Origin: JAUXFS01 sp050329575
GTDB lineage: Bacteria; Pseudomonadota; Alphaproteobacteria; Rhodospirillales; Defluviicoccaceae
DNA length: 64,000 nt
Direction: 5' to 3'
Assembly (NCBI GenBank): GCA_050329575.1
Contig: JBHJOP010000042.1
Span: 18,297-82,296, forward strand
In this document: positions 37,433 through 46,986 of the stretch, piece after piece
Numbering within the stretch: position 1 is the stretch's first letter
Layout: each line of letters opens with the position of its first letter
Made by a program: the position numbers and the translations under genes
The notes under the pieces: generated by a model
Database searches by the model: none
The model's input: the letters and a program-made list of their open reading frames with translations, nothing else
What the model was told of the DNA's origin: nothing

Positions 37433-38551
37433 ATGGCGACAGCGACCAATCAGTTTCGGCCGGACGATGCGGTTCCGCCGGGATGGGTCCTCGAGGAGCG
37501 CCTGGAGGTGCAAGGCATCTCGCATGCCGAGTTCGCTCGGCGATGCGGCCGCTCTGCGAAGCTGATCAGTGAGATCATTGCCGGAAAGGCGCCCCTCGAG
37601 CCGGAGACGGCGCTTCAGTTCGAGAAGGTGCTTGGCGTGGATGCGAGCATCTGGCTTGGCATCGAGGCCGACTACCGGCTTCACCGGGCGAGGGAGACCG
37701 AAGCGGCGGATGCCGCCGGTTCCGGCGCATGGTTGAAAGACTTTCCGATCCAGGAACTCGTCAAGCGCGGTGTCATCCGTCGGCCGGAGTCCGACGCGGA
37801 TGCCGTCTCCAAGCTGCTGTCGTTCTTTCGTGTCGGCTCCGTCGAGGCGTGGCGTCTCAAATATGGCTCGGCGAACGTGGCCTATCGGCACTCGCCGCGT
37901 TTCGGGAGTGATGAGGCCGCCCTGGCGACCTGGCTCCGCCTGGGGGAGATCGAGGCCGAGGGGCAGGAATGCAACGAGTATCAGGAGGGTCGCTTCAAGC
38001 AGGCGCTGAGAGACATCCGCGGCTCGACCCGTGCGCCGATCGAACAGGCGCTATCCCGCTCGCGGCAGCTCTGCAATCAGTCAGGCGTTGCACTGGCCCT
38101 GATCAAGCCGTTGCCGAAGACGGCCCTCAGTGGCGCCGCATGGTGGCTGTCTCCCAGGAAGGCGGTGATCCAGCTGAGTACCCGTCACAAGACGGACGAT
38201 CATCTGTGGTTCAGCCTCTTCCACGAGGCGGCGCATCTTCTCCTGCACAGCAAGAGGGACGTCTTCGTCGAAGAGGGGAACGATGGCGAGTCGGACGTCG
38301 AGGCCGAGGCGAACGATTGGGCGTCGAACATGCTCGTGCCGCGCAGCCGGTGGGCGCGATTCGTCGCCGGCCGACCGCGCAGCGAGCGGGCGGTCCGCGC
38401 GTTCGCCGACGAGCAGGGAATTGCCCCCGGCGTCGTCGTCGGCATGCTCCAGCACGGTCGGCATCTTCCCTGGACGCACCTGAATGGTCTCAAGGTGCGC
38501 TACCGCTGGCCGGACGATCGAGGATCCGCGGCTCGCGTCGGCGGCGCCTGA
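37433..38551 (+). CDS. higA: HigA-like antitoxin fused to an ImmA/IrrE-type zinc peptidase domain
   Basis: A 372-aa two-domain protein. Residues 15-85 are an XRE/HigA helix-turn-helix (ISHAEFARRCGRSAKLISEIIAGKA). The C-terminal half carries the zinc-protease motif HEAAH at about residue 264, followed by a downstream acidic segment (EAEANDWASNMLVP) typical of IrrE/ImmA. It should bind HigB and repress the operon. The peptidase may cleave the antitoxin or another repressor under stress. ATG at 37433 is preferred because GAGGAGAG precedes it. An ATG at 37418 overlapping the toxin stop is possible. Confidence 0.85.
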   Translation: MATATNQFRPDDAVPPGWVLEERLEVQGISHAEFARRCGRSAKLISEIIAGKAPLEPETALQFEKVLGVDASIWLGIEADYRLHRARETEAADAAGSGAWLKDFPIQELVKRGVIRRPESDADAVSKLLSFFRVGSVEAWRLKYGSANVAYRHSPRFGSDEAALATWLRLGEIEAEGQECNEYQEGRFKQALRDIRGSTRAPIEQALSRSRQLCNQSGVALALIKPLPKTALSGAAWWLSPRKAVIQLSTRHKTDDHLWFSLFHEAAHLLLHSKRDVFVEEGNDGESDVEAEANDWASNMLVPRSRWARFVAGRPRSERAVRAFADEQGIAPGVVVGMLQHGRHLPWTHLNGLKVRYRWPDDRGSAARVGGA

Positions 38552-38765
38552 GCGGCCATGGACGGGAGAAGGGAACGCACCCGGCGTCGCCGTTTCCCGC
38601 TTGCCGGGTTCTCGCCCCGGCGGCCCAGGCGCGGGCGACGGGGACCATTGTCGGCGGTGGCGCGGGTGTATATGATGTTGTTCTAATCTATGGGGCGGCG
38701 GTGCGCGGCCCGGGTCAGGACGCGGGCCGGGTCGCCCCGCGCATCGGATCGTTCAGGAGGACGAC

Positions 38766-39125
38766 ATGGAAAAGGACTACGCGGCAATCGTCACCCACCT
38801 CACGACGGTGATGCGGGACATGCACAAGGGCATTCCCGCCACCATGAAGGGCTTCGCGGCCTGCGCCGACGCCGCCAAGGCGGCGGGCGCCCTCGACAGC
38901 AAAACCAAGGAGCTGATGGCGACCGCGATCTCGATCGCGCTGCGCTGCGACGGCTGCATCGGCTTCCACGTCCGGGGCGCGGTCCGCCACGGCGCGAGCC
39001 GCGAGGAGATGATGGACACGATCGCCGTCGCGATCATGATGAACGGCGGACCGGCCACCGTCTACGGGGCGTATGCGCTCGAGGCCTACGACCAGTTCGC
39101 GGCCGCACGCCACGCCGCGGAATAG
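38766..39125 (+). CDS. Carboxymuconolactone decarboxylase / AhpD-like protein
   Basis: A 119-aa helical protein of the AhpD-like superfamily. The redox motif Cys-x2-Cys with a following histidine is visible in RCDGCIGFHVRGA at about residues 58-71, the arrangement of AhpD-type peroxidase reductants. GAVRHGASREEMMDTI is also characteristic. It probably acts in peroxide defence or as a thiol reductant. ATG at 38766 is preceded by AGGAGG. It ends just before a strong hairpin terminator. Confidence 0.85.
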   Translation: MEKDYAAIVTHLTTVMRDMHKGIPATMKGFAACADAAKAAGALDSKTKELMATAISIALRCDGCIGFHVRGAVRHGASREEMMDTIAVAIMMNGGPATVYGAYALEAYDQFAAARHAAE

Positions 39126-39128
39126 CAA

Positions 39129-39157
39129 GACCCCCGGAAGCGGTGCTTCCGGGGGTC
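39129..39157. terminator. Strong hairpin, likely bidirectional terminator
   Basis: Perfect 13-base arms GACCCCCGGAAGC and GCTTCCGGGGGTC flank a 3-base loop between the convergent AhpD-like and BI-1 genes. There is no long T tract on either side, so termination efficiency is uncertain. Confidence 0.75.
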
Positions 39158-39185
39158 GACGCGTTCGCCCGCGGGCGGGTGTCGT

Positions 39186-39926
39186 TCAGTCGCTGCGCGC
39201 GACGCCGAACAGTTGCAGCAGCCAGATGAACATCGTCACGAAGCTGCCGTAGAGGAGAAACGCACCGAAGATCGCCTTGCGGTGGGTGACGTCGCCGACG
39301 TCGCCCTCGTAGTACCAGTTCTTGATCTGCTGCGTCTCGAAAGCGGTCAGCCCGGCGAACACCAGCGGCACGATGATCGACATCAGCAAATGCAGGCCGC
39401 TCGACTGCAAGAACAGGTTGACGACCAGCGCGATCAGGATCCCGAACGTCGCCATGGTCAGGAACCGGCCCATTGCCGTCAGGTCCTTCTTGGTGGTGTA
39501 GCCGTAGAGGCTGGTCGCCGCGAAGGCACCGGCGGTGATGAAGAACACCCGCGCGATGCTCTCCTGGGTGTAGACGAAGAAGAACGGCGCGATCAGTGCG
39601 CCCCACATCGCCGCGTACACCCAGAAGCACGCCTGGGCGGCGCCGATGCTCTTCGACATCATGATCTTCGGCGCGACGAAGCCCATCCCCAGGATGCCGA
39701 TGAACAACACCCATACGAACGGACCGCCGACGATCGCCTGCATCACCGGCGGATTCATCGCCAGCAGCATGGCGACGATGCCGGTGAAGGCGACGCCGAG
39801 CGCCATGTAGTTGTAGACCCGCAGCATGTAGTCGCGAAGACCGACGTCGATCCTCGCGGCCTCGGCCTGTGCGGGGGTCATGGTTTCGGTTCGCAACTGA
39901 AACCGACTGTCAGGTCTTGGAGCCAT
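39186..39926 (-). CDS. Bax inhibitor-1 / YccA family membrane protein
   Basis: A 246-aa inner-membrane protein with about seven hydrophobic segments and the family's TAFETQQIKNWYYEG stretch toward the C-terminus. Bacterial members include the FtsH-interacting YccA and calcium-leak-type YetJ. Physiological function is uncertain. ATG at 39926 is chosen because GAGAGGG lies upstream. A longer frame to 39959 is possible. It is monocistronic, with a terminator downstream. Confidence 0.88.
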   Translation of the reverse strand: MAPRPDSRFQLRTETMTPAQAEAARIDVGLRDYMLRVYNYMALGVAFTGIVAMLLAMNPPVMQAIVGGPFVWVLFIGILGMGFVAPKIMMSKSIGAAQACFWVYAAMWGALIAPFFFVYTQESIARVFFITAGAFAATSLYGYTTKKDLTAMGRFLTMATFGILIALVVNLFLQSSGLHLLMSIIVPLVFAGLTAFETQQIKNWYYEGDVGDVTHRKAIFGAFLLYGSFVTMFIWLLQLFGVARSD

Positions 39927-40013
39927 TGCAACCCTCTCGATCAGGATAATGGTCGACATCGCTTATATGGCACAGCGCCGGAATCGTTCAACCCTCTCCG
40001 TGCGGGCTTCCGG

Positions 40014-42542
40014 CTATTCGTTGCGCAGCGCCGGCGCCGTCTTCTGGCCCAGCACCCGCCACGTCCCGGCGAAGCCGATCACCTGGGTGGCGACGATGCA
40101 GACGGCGACGGTGGCCACCACCAGCCACGGCAGGAACACCCAGTCGCTCCGCATCAGATAGACCGTCACCGCCCAGGCGGTGGCGGTGCCGATGGCGGCG
40201 GCGACGATGCCGGTGGCGAGCCCGAGCAGGCCGTACTCGTAGACGAACATCCGCGCGATGCGGGCACGGGTGGCGCCCAGCACCTTGAAGACGATCGCAT
40301 CGTAGCGGCGGCGGCGGCGCCCGGCGGCGATCGCGCCGCCCAGCACCAGGGCGCCGACGACGACGGTCAGCGATGCCGCCGCGCGGACCCCGTGGCCGAT
40401 CCCGGCGAGCAGGGCGTTGACCGCCTCCAGCGCCTCGCGGACGCGGATGGCGGTGACCGAAACGAAGCGGTCGGCGACCGCCTTCTCCACCGCCGCCTCC
40501 ACCGCCGGCGGCACGAACACCGCGGCGATATGGCTGTGCGGGGCCCGTTCGAGCGTCCCCGGTGCGAAGATCAGCGCGAAATCGAAGGGAACGGCGCGCC
40601 AGTCGATGTCTCGCAGCGATGCGATCCGCGCCTCGATCTCACGGCCGAGCACGGTGAGGGTCAGGGTGTCGCCGACACCGACGCCGAATCCGGCGGCGAT
40701 CCCGGCGTCGAGCGAGATCGCCGGCGGACCCGCATAGTCGGCCGGCCACCACGCTCCGGCGGCGATGCGGGCGTTCTCGGGCGCCGCCGCCGCATAGGTC
40801 AGGCTGCGATCGCCGCGCACCGCCCACGCCGCCTCCGCGGCGATCTTCGCCTGCTCCACCGGCACCCCGGCGATCCGCACGATCCGCCCGCGCAGCGACG
40901 GCACGCGGCGCAGATCGACGGAGGCATCGACGCCGCGGACGGTCTCGTCGAACGCCGCCGCCTGGTGGTCCGGGATGTCGATGAAGAAGAACGCCGGCGC
41001 CGAACTCGGCAGCCGCTCGTCGATCTGTGCGCGCAGGTTGCCCTCGATCAGCGCCACCGCCACCAGCACCGCGATTCCCGTTCCCATCGACAGCACCACG
41101 TTCGGGGTCGGCGCCCCCGGCCGGTGCAGGCCGGCCAGCGCCAGCCGCAGCTCCGCGTTGCGGACCCGCGGCAGCCGCGCAGCCGCCGCCATCAGCAGCG
41201 CCGCGCCGCCGCGCAGCGCCGCCAGCGTCGCCATCGCCCCGCCGACGAACCAGATCGCGAGCGGGCGATCGGCGGCGGTGGCGACGATCAGCGCCGCCAG
41301 CGCCGCCACCGCAAACACCACGGCGACGACGTAAGCCGGCCGCGGCCGGCCGCGCGGCGGCGCCACCACGGCCCGGAACAGCGCCCCCGGCGGCACCTCG
41401 CGGGCCGCGGCGAGCGGCCACACCGCGAACGTCGTCGCGGTCAGCAACCCGAGAACCCCGGCCAGCGCCAGCGGGCGCGGATGCCAGCCGGCGGCGGCCG
41501 GAATCGGCAGCGCGTCGGCGACGATCGCGAGGCCCAGCACCGGCAGCGCCGCGCCCGCCGCCACGCCGGCGGCGACGCCGAGCGCCGCCAGCGCCAGCAC
41601 CTGCAACAGGTAGATGCGGAAGATCAGGGTTCCGGGCGCCCCGAGACACTTGAGAATGGCGATCGACGTCGTCTTGCCGTCGAGGTAGTTGCGCACGGCG
41701 CTGCCGACACCGATGCCGCCGACCAGCAGCGCCGTCAGCCCGGCGAAGGTCAGGAACAGCGACATCCGGTCGACGAACCGGCGAATCCCGGGCGCCGCCT
41801 CGGTGGCGTCGCGAATGCGCCAGCCGGCGTCGGGAAACCTGTGCTTCAGCGCCTCGATCCAGGCCCCGACGTCGGCGCCCGCACCCAGCCCCACCCGGGT
41901 GTGGTAGCGGATCATGCTGCCGGGTTGCACCAGCCCGGTCGCCAGCAGGGCGTCGGCGGCGATCATCAGCCGGGGGCCGAAGTTGAACACGTCGGCGATC
42001 CGGTCCGGTTCGCGGATGACCACGGCGCGCACCTCGACCAGTGCCTCGCCGACCCGCAGCCGGTCGCCGACGCCGACGCCCAGCCGGTCGAGCAGCGTCG
42101 CCTCGGCGGCGGCCCCCCACACCCCGTCGCTCGGCGCCAGCACTGGGGCGAGGGCGGCGGACGGTTCGAGGCGGACGGCGCCGACCAGCGGATAGGCCCC
42201 GTCGACCGCCTTCAGCTCGACCATCGCGCGCACGTCGCGGCCGTCCGCCGGCCGCGCCATCGCCCGCATCTCGACGATCCGCGAGACGGCGGCGGCGGTG
42301 GCGGCGAGATGGGCCTCCTGGTCCGCCGTCGCCGCGCGATGGAGCAGCCGCAGGTCGACGTCGCCGCCGAGCAGCGCGCGGCCGTCGGCGCGCAGGCCGG
42401 CGACCAGCGACTCGGTCAGCGAGCCCACCGCGGCGATGGCGGCGACGCCGAGCCCGAGGCCGACCAGGAAGATCCGGAAGCCGCCGAGGCCGCTGCGCAG
42501 CTCGCGCCGCGCCAGCCGCCAGGCGAGGGCGAGGGGAGCCAA
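40014..42542 (-). CDS. ybbP: FtsX/MacB-type ABC permease (YbbP-like)
   Basis: An 842-aa permease with two FtsX-like repeats. An N-terminal membrane segment near residues 20-42 is followed by a large periplasmic domain, then membrane groups near 250-350 and 400-460, a second periplasmic domain, and a C-terminal membrane block ending near 830. It works with the ATPase encoded just upstream. The order permease, ATPase, divergent esterase is the same as E. coli ybbP-ybbA-tesA. The start is not an ATG. TTG at 42542, 3 bases after the ATPase stop, fits the first membrane segment best. The substrate of YbbAP-type transporters is probably hydrophobic compounds. Confidence 0.85.
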   Translation of the reverse strand: MAPLALAWRLARRELRSGLGGFRIFLVGLGLGVAAIAAVGSLTESLVAGLRADGRALLGGDVDLRLLHRAATADQEAHLAATAAAVSRIVEMRAMARPADGRDVRAMVELKAVDGAYPLVGAVRLEPSAALAPVLAPSDGVWGAAAEATLLDRLGVGVGDRLRVGEALVEVRAVVIREPDRIADVFNFGPRLMIAADALLATGLVQPGSMIRYHTRVGLGAGADVGAWIEALKHRFPDAGWRIRDATEAAPGIRRFVDRMSLFLTFAGLTALLVGGIGVGSAVRNYLDGKTTSIAILKCLGAPGTLIFRIYLLQVLALAALGVAAGVAAGAALPVLGLAIVADALPIPAAAGWHPRPLALAGVLGLLTATTFAVWPLAAAREVPPGALFRAVVAPPRGRPRPAYVVAVVFAVAALAALIVATAADRPLAIWFVGGAMATLAALRGGAALLMAAAARLPRVRNAELRLALAGLHRPGAPTPNVVLSMGTGIAVLVAVALIEGNLRAQIDERLPSSAPAFFFIDIPDHQAAAFDETVRGVDASVDLRRVPSLRGRIVRIAGVPVEQAKIAAEAAWAVRGDRSLTYAAAAPENARIAAGAWWPADYAGPPAISLDAGIAAGFGVGVGDTLTLTVLGREIEARIASLRDIDWRAVPFDFALIFAPGTLERAPHSHIAAVFVPPAVEAAVEKAVADRFVSVTAIRVREALEAVNALLAGIGHGVRAAASLTVVVGALVLGGAIAAGRRRRRYDAIVFKVLGATRARIARMFVYEYGLLGLATGIVAAAIGTATAWAVTVYLMRSDWVFLPWLVVATVAVCIVATQVIGFAGTWRVLGQKTAPALRNE

Positions 42543-42544
42543 CG

Positions 42545-43282
<738 letters not shown>

Positions 43283-43284
43283 CG

Positions 43285-43980
43285 ATGTCGACACTCCCGT
43301 CGCCCCGGCACTCCCTCCGATATGATCCGATCGGAGGACTTGTCAACGCGGCCGCGCTCGCCGTCACGGCGCTGATGCTGGCGACGATCGCGGTTCGGGC
43401 GCCGTGCGCCGGCGAGGCGATACGTCTGCTCGCGTTCGGCGACAGCCTGATCGCCGGCTACGGACTGGCGCGCGAGGACGCCTTCCCGCGCCGGCTCGAA
43501 CGGGCGCTCGCCGCCCATGGCCTCGCCGTCACCGTGATCGACGCCGGCGTCTCCGGCGACACCTCCGCCGACGGCCTGGCGCGGCTCGACTGGGCGCTGG
43601 CGACACCCGGCGGCGCACCGGACGCGGTGATCGTCGAACTCGGCGCCAACGATGCGCTGCGCGGGATCGATCCCGAGGTGACCTACGCCAATCTCGACGC
43701 CATCGTCGGCGAGATCCGGCGGCGGCGACTGCCGGTGCTGCTCGCCGGCATGCGGGCGCCGCCGAACATGGGCCGCGACTACGCCGACGCCTTCGACGGC
43801 ATCTATTCGCGGCTCGCCGCCGCGCACGGCGTTCCCCTCTATCCGTTCTTCCTCGACGGGGTCGCCGCCGAGCCGGCTCTCAACCAGGTCGACGGCATCC
43901 ATCCCAACGCCGAGGGCGTGCAGGTGATCGTCCGCGGCATCCTGCCGGCGGTGAAGGACCTTCTGGAGGCGCAGCCATGA
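43285..43980 (+). CDS. tesA: SGNH-family arylesterase / thioesterase I (TesA-like)
   Basis: A 231-aa exported hydrolase. A hydrophobic segment (about residues 20-38) that looks like a signal peptide is followed by the block I GDSLIAGYGL with catalytic serine, block III GANDALRG and block V DGIHPNAEG with the catalytic Asp-x2-His. It is expected in the periplasm and hydrolyses short esters or lysophospholipids. If translation starts at ATG 43375 instead, the signal peptide is shortened. It is divergent from ybbA, as in E. coli. Its stop overlaps the FIST gene start. Confidence 0.85.
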   Translation: MSTLPSPRHSLRYDPIGGLVNAAALAVTALMLATIAVRAPCAGEAIRLLAFGDSLIAGYGLAREDAFPRRLERALAAHGLAVTVIDAGVSGDTSADGLARLDWALATPGGAPDAVIVELGANDALRGIDPEVTYANLDAIVGEIRRRRLPVLLAGMRAPPNMGRDYADAFDGIYSRLAAAHGVPLYPFFLDGVAAEPALNQVDGIHPNAEGVQVIVRGILPAVKDLLEAQP

Positions 43981-45092
43981 CCGCGTTCACCGTCGCCCAC
44001 GCGATCGGCGAGGACTGGGCCCATGCCGCCCAGTCCTGTGCCGATGCCCTCGATCGGGCCGAGGTGCGGGCCGACCTGGCGTTCCTCTACGTGACCGACG
44101 GCCTCGCCGAGGACATGGCGAACATCCTCGGCTACCTGCGCCAGCGGACCGGCATCGCCCACTGGGCGGGCACGGTCGGCTTCGGCATCTGCGGCAACGA
44201 GACCGAGTACGTCGACTGCCGGGCGGTGGCGGTGATGGCGATGAGCCTGCCGCCGGGATCGTTCCGGGTCTTCCCGTGCATCAGCGAGACGACCGCCCAG
44301 CTGTCGGCCGAGGACCGGTCCTGGATCGCCGCGGTCGCCCCGCCGTTCGGCATCCTGCACGGCGATCCGCACAATGCCCGGACACCGCAACTGGTCGCCG
44401 ATCTCGGCGCGGAAACGCTCGGGTTCCTGGTCGGCGGCCTGAGCTCGTCGCGAACCGTGTGCCACCAGGTCGCGGATCGGCTGACCGGCGGCGGCGTGTC
44501 GGGGGTGCTGTTCGCACCCGACGTCGCGGTGCAGACCGGCCTCAGCCAGGGGTGCACGCCGGTCGGCGGCAGCCACGTGATCTCGGATGCGCTCGACAAC
44601 GTGGTGATCGGGCTCGACGGCCGCCGGGCGGTCGACGTGTTCAAGGAGGACATCGGCGACGTGCTCGCGCGCGATCTCGCCCGTGTCGCCGGAACCATTC
44701 ACGTCGCCTTCCCGCTGCCCGGCTCCGATACCGGCGACTATCTGGTGCGCAACCTGATCGGCATCGACCCGGTCCACGGCTGGCTGGCGATCGGCGACGG
44801 GGTCACGCCGGGGGATCGGGTGATGTTCGTGCGCCGCGACGTGAGCAGCGCGCGGATCGAACTGACGGCGATGCTCGCCCGGCTGAAACGGCGGCTCGGC
44901 GCGCCGCCGCGCGGCGGCATCTACTTCTCCTGCGTCGCCCGCGGCGCCAACATGTTCGGCAGACCCGGGCGGGAGGTCGCGCTGATCCGCGACCAGCTCG
45001 GCGAGCTGCCGCTCGTCGGCCTGGCGTGCGGCGGCGAGATCTCCAACGGGCGCCTCTACGGCTACACCGGCGTGCTCGCCCTGTTCACCTGA
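43977..45092 (+). CDS. FIST-domain sensor protein (FIST N and FIST C)
   Basis: A 371-aa protein carrying the FIST_N and FIST_C modules, proposed to bind small ligands in signal-transduction proteins. The N-terminal half has VGFGICGNETEY. The C-terminal half contains RNLIGIDPVHGWLAIGD and FSCVARGANMFG near residue 325. It is not fused to a kinase or GGDEF domain, so it would be a stand-alone sensor or small-molecule binder. ATG at 43977 overlaps the esterase stop (ATGA), indicating coupling. Confidence 0.82.
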   Translation: MTAFTVAHAIGEDWAHAAQSCADALDRAEVRADLAFLYVTDGLAEDMANILGYLRQRTGIAHWAGTVGFGICGNETEYVDCRAVAVMAMSLPPGSFRVFPCISETTAQLSAEDRSWIAAVAPPFGILHGDPHNARTPQLVADLGAETLGFLVGGLSSSRTVCHQVADRLTGGGVSGVLFAPDVAVQTGLSQGCTPVGGSHVISDALDNVVIGLDGRRAVDVFKEDIGDVLARDLARVAGTIHVAFPLPGSDTGDYLVRNLIGIDPVHGWLAIGDGVTPGDRVMFVRRDVSSARIELTAMLARLKRRLGAPPRGGIYFSCVARGANMFGRPGREVALIRDQLGELPLVGLACGGEISNGRLYGYTGVLALFT

Positions 45093-45108
45093 CGATCCGG
45101 ACCCCTCG

Positions 45109-46143
45109 ATGCAGGACGCCCCGCTGGGCCGCACCGGCCTCACCGTCAGCCGCATCTGTCTCGGCACCATGACCTTCGGCGAGCAGAACAGCGAGGCCGA
45201 GGCCTTCGCCATCCTCGATCGCGCCGTCGAGGCCGGGGTCACCTTCGTCGACACCGCCGAGATGTATCCGGTCCCGCCGCGCGCCGCCACCGCCGGCCGC
45301 AGCGAGGAGATCCTCGGCCGCTGGATCGGCAGCCGCCGCCGGCGCGACGGCCTCGTCGTCGCGACCAAGATCACCGGTCCCGGATGGGCCCACATCCGCG
45401 GCGGCGACGGCCGGTTCGGTCGCCGGCAGATCGACGCGGCGGTCGACGGCAGCCTGCGCCGGCTGGCGATCGATGCGATCGACCTCTACCAGCTGCACTG
45501 GCCGGAGCGGCCGACCAACATGTTCGGCCGTCGCGGCTACGTCCACGAGGCGGCCGGCGACTGGACGCCGTTCGAGGAGACCCTGGCGGCGCTCGCCCGG
45601 CATGTCGCCGCCGGCAAGATCCGCGCCGTCGGCGTTTCCAACGAGACCCCGTGGGGGGTGATGCGATTGCTGACGCTGGCCGAGCGTTCGGGTCTGCCGC
45701 GCATCGCCGCGATCCAGAACCCCTACAGCCTTCTCAACCGCCTGTTCGAGGTCGGTCTCGCCGAGGTCGCGATCGGCGAGGACTGCGGCCTGCTCGCTTA
45801 CTCGCCGCTGGCGATGGGCACGCTGAGCGGCAAGTATCTCGGCGGCCGCACGCCGGCCGGGGCGCGCCTGACCCTGTTTCCCGACTACCGGCGCTACACC
45901 AAGCCACGGGCGGTCGCCGCCACCGAGGCCTATGTCGCTCTCGCCCGCCGCTTCGGCCTCGATCCGGCGCAGATGGCGCTGGCCTACGTCCGATCCCGGC
46001 CGTTCGTGACCAGCATGATCATCGGCGTCACCACCCTCGAGCAGTTGCGGACCGATCTCGCGGCCGCGGATCTCGCTCTCGACCCCGAGGTCGTCGCCGG
46101 GATCGAGGCGATCCACCAGGACAATCCCGACCCAGCACCCTAG
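45109..46143 (+). CDS. tas: Aldo/keto reductase, Tas-like
   Basis: A 344-aa NADPH-dependent oxidoreductase resembling E. coli Tas (YgdS) across its length: LGTMTFGEQNSEAEA near the start, VDTAEMYPVPPRAAT with the catalytic Asp and Tyr, ATKITGPG with the lysine, and LYQLHWPERPTNMFG with the histidine. The C-terminal cofactor segment includes RSRPFVTSMIIGVTTLEQL. It is predicted cytoplasmic. The physiological substrate is unknown. It begins 16 bases after the FIST gene and is followed by thpR. Confidence 0.88.
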   Translation: MQDAPLGRTGLTVSRICLGTMTFGEQNSEAEAFAILDRAVEAGVTFVDTAEMYPVPPRAATAGRSEEILGRWIGSRRRRDGLVVATKITGPGWAHIRGGDGRFGRRQIDAAVDGSLRRLAIDAIDLYQLHWPERPTNMFGRRGYVHEAAGDWTPFEETLAALARHVAAGKIRAVGVSNETPWGVMRLLTLAERSGLPRIAAIQNPYSLLNRLFEVGLAEVAIGEDCGLLAYSPLAMGTLSGKYLGGRTPAGARLTLFPDYRRYTKPRAVAATEAYVALARRFGLDPAQMALAYVRSRPFVTSMIIGVTTLEQLRTDLAAADLALDPEVVAGIEAIHQDNPDPAP

Positions 46144-46163
46144 GATTTTCGAGGACGCCCCCG

Positions 46164-46703
46164 ATGTTTCGCCTGTTCGTCGGCATCGCCTTTCCCGAAG
46201 ACGTGCGGACCGCCCTCGCCGGACTGTGTGCGGGACTGCCCGGCGCCAAGTGGGTCGCAGCGGAGAACCTGCATCTGTCGCTGCGGTTCATCGGCGAGGT
46301 CGGCGCCGCCGACGCCGACGACATTCATCACGCGCTCGCCAGGCTCGCCGCCCAGCCGTTCGCGCTGACCATCGCGGGTGTCGGCTGCTTCGAGACCGGC
46401 CGCCGCGTGCACACCCTTTGGGCGGGGATCGACAAGGAGCCGCGGCTTCTGCACCTGCAGGAGAAGGTGGAATCGGCGGTGGTCCGCACCGGGTTCGAGC
46501 CCGAGCGCCGGAAATTCAAGCCGCACGTGACGCTCGCCCGCTTCCGTAACGGCACCCAGGGGCGGCTCGGCGTCTACGTCGAGACCCACAACCGGTTCAA
46601 GACCGGTCCGTTCGCGGTCGACCACTTCACCCTGTTCCGCAGCCACCTCGGCGGCGCCGGCCCCCATTACGAGACCCTCGCCGAATACCCCCTCACCGAA
46701 TAG
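46164..46703 (+). CDS. thpR: RNA 2',3'-cyclic phosphodiesterase
   Basis: A 179-aa 2H-phosphoesterase. The two catalytic His-x-Thr/Ser motifs are HLSLRF (about residue 37) and HVTLARF (about 120), a perfect match to the LigT/ThpR family. It hydrolyses 2',3'-cyclic phosphate ends of RNA to 2'-phosphates. ATG at 46164 with GAGGA upstream. The last gene of the esterase-to-thpR run. Confidence 0.9.
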   Translation: MFRLFVGIAFPEDVRTALAGLCAGLPGAKWVAAENLHLSLRFIGEVGAADADDIHHALARLAAQPFALTIAGVGCFETGRRVHTLWAGIDKEPRLLHLQEKVESAVVRTGFEPERRKFKPHVTLARFRNGTQGRLGVYVETHNRFKTGPFAVDHFTLFRSHLGGAGPHYETLAEYPLTE

Positions 46704-46739
46704 TCCGCAAAGGGAAGGGCGCCGCCCCTACCCCCCTGG

Positions 46740-46966
46740 TGAGACGGCGCCCCGAGCGTCTCAGCCAAGGTCGTCGAGAACCGGCGAGACGCGACTCCGT
46801 CGCCGCCAAAAGAGACCACCGTTGCCAAAAAACCTACTGCGGCGCTGCGGTACTGTTGCTTCGGCAGGACGAACAAAAGCACAATACTTTTGACATTATT
46901 TTTCGAAAAAGCAACAATTTTTTTGCGCAAGTACTTGGCGGGAATGAATTGCAGTTGCAGTTGCAG
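46740..46966. other. A+T-rich, structured spacer downstream of thpR
   Basis: Unusual for this genome: A+T-rich with several structures. There is an inverted repeat TGAGACG-N10-CGTCTCA (46740-46763), CAAAAG-N7-CTTTTG (46874-46892), a perfect palindrome TTTTTCGAAAAA (46899-46910), a run of T residues near 46918-46924, and three tandem TTGCAG units (46949-46966). It could hold terminators for thpR and the convergent sirtuin gene, or a small RNA. No coding sequence is supported. Confidence 0.5.
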
Positions 46967-46986
46967 TCGCGGCGACGCGGCCACGG

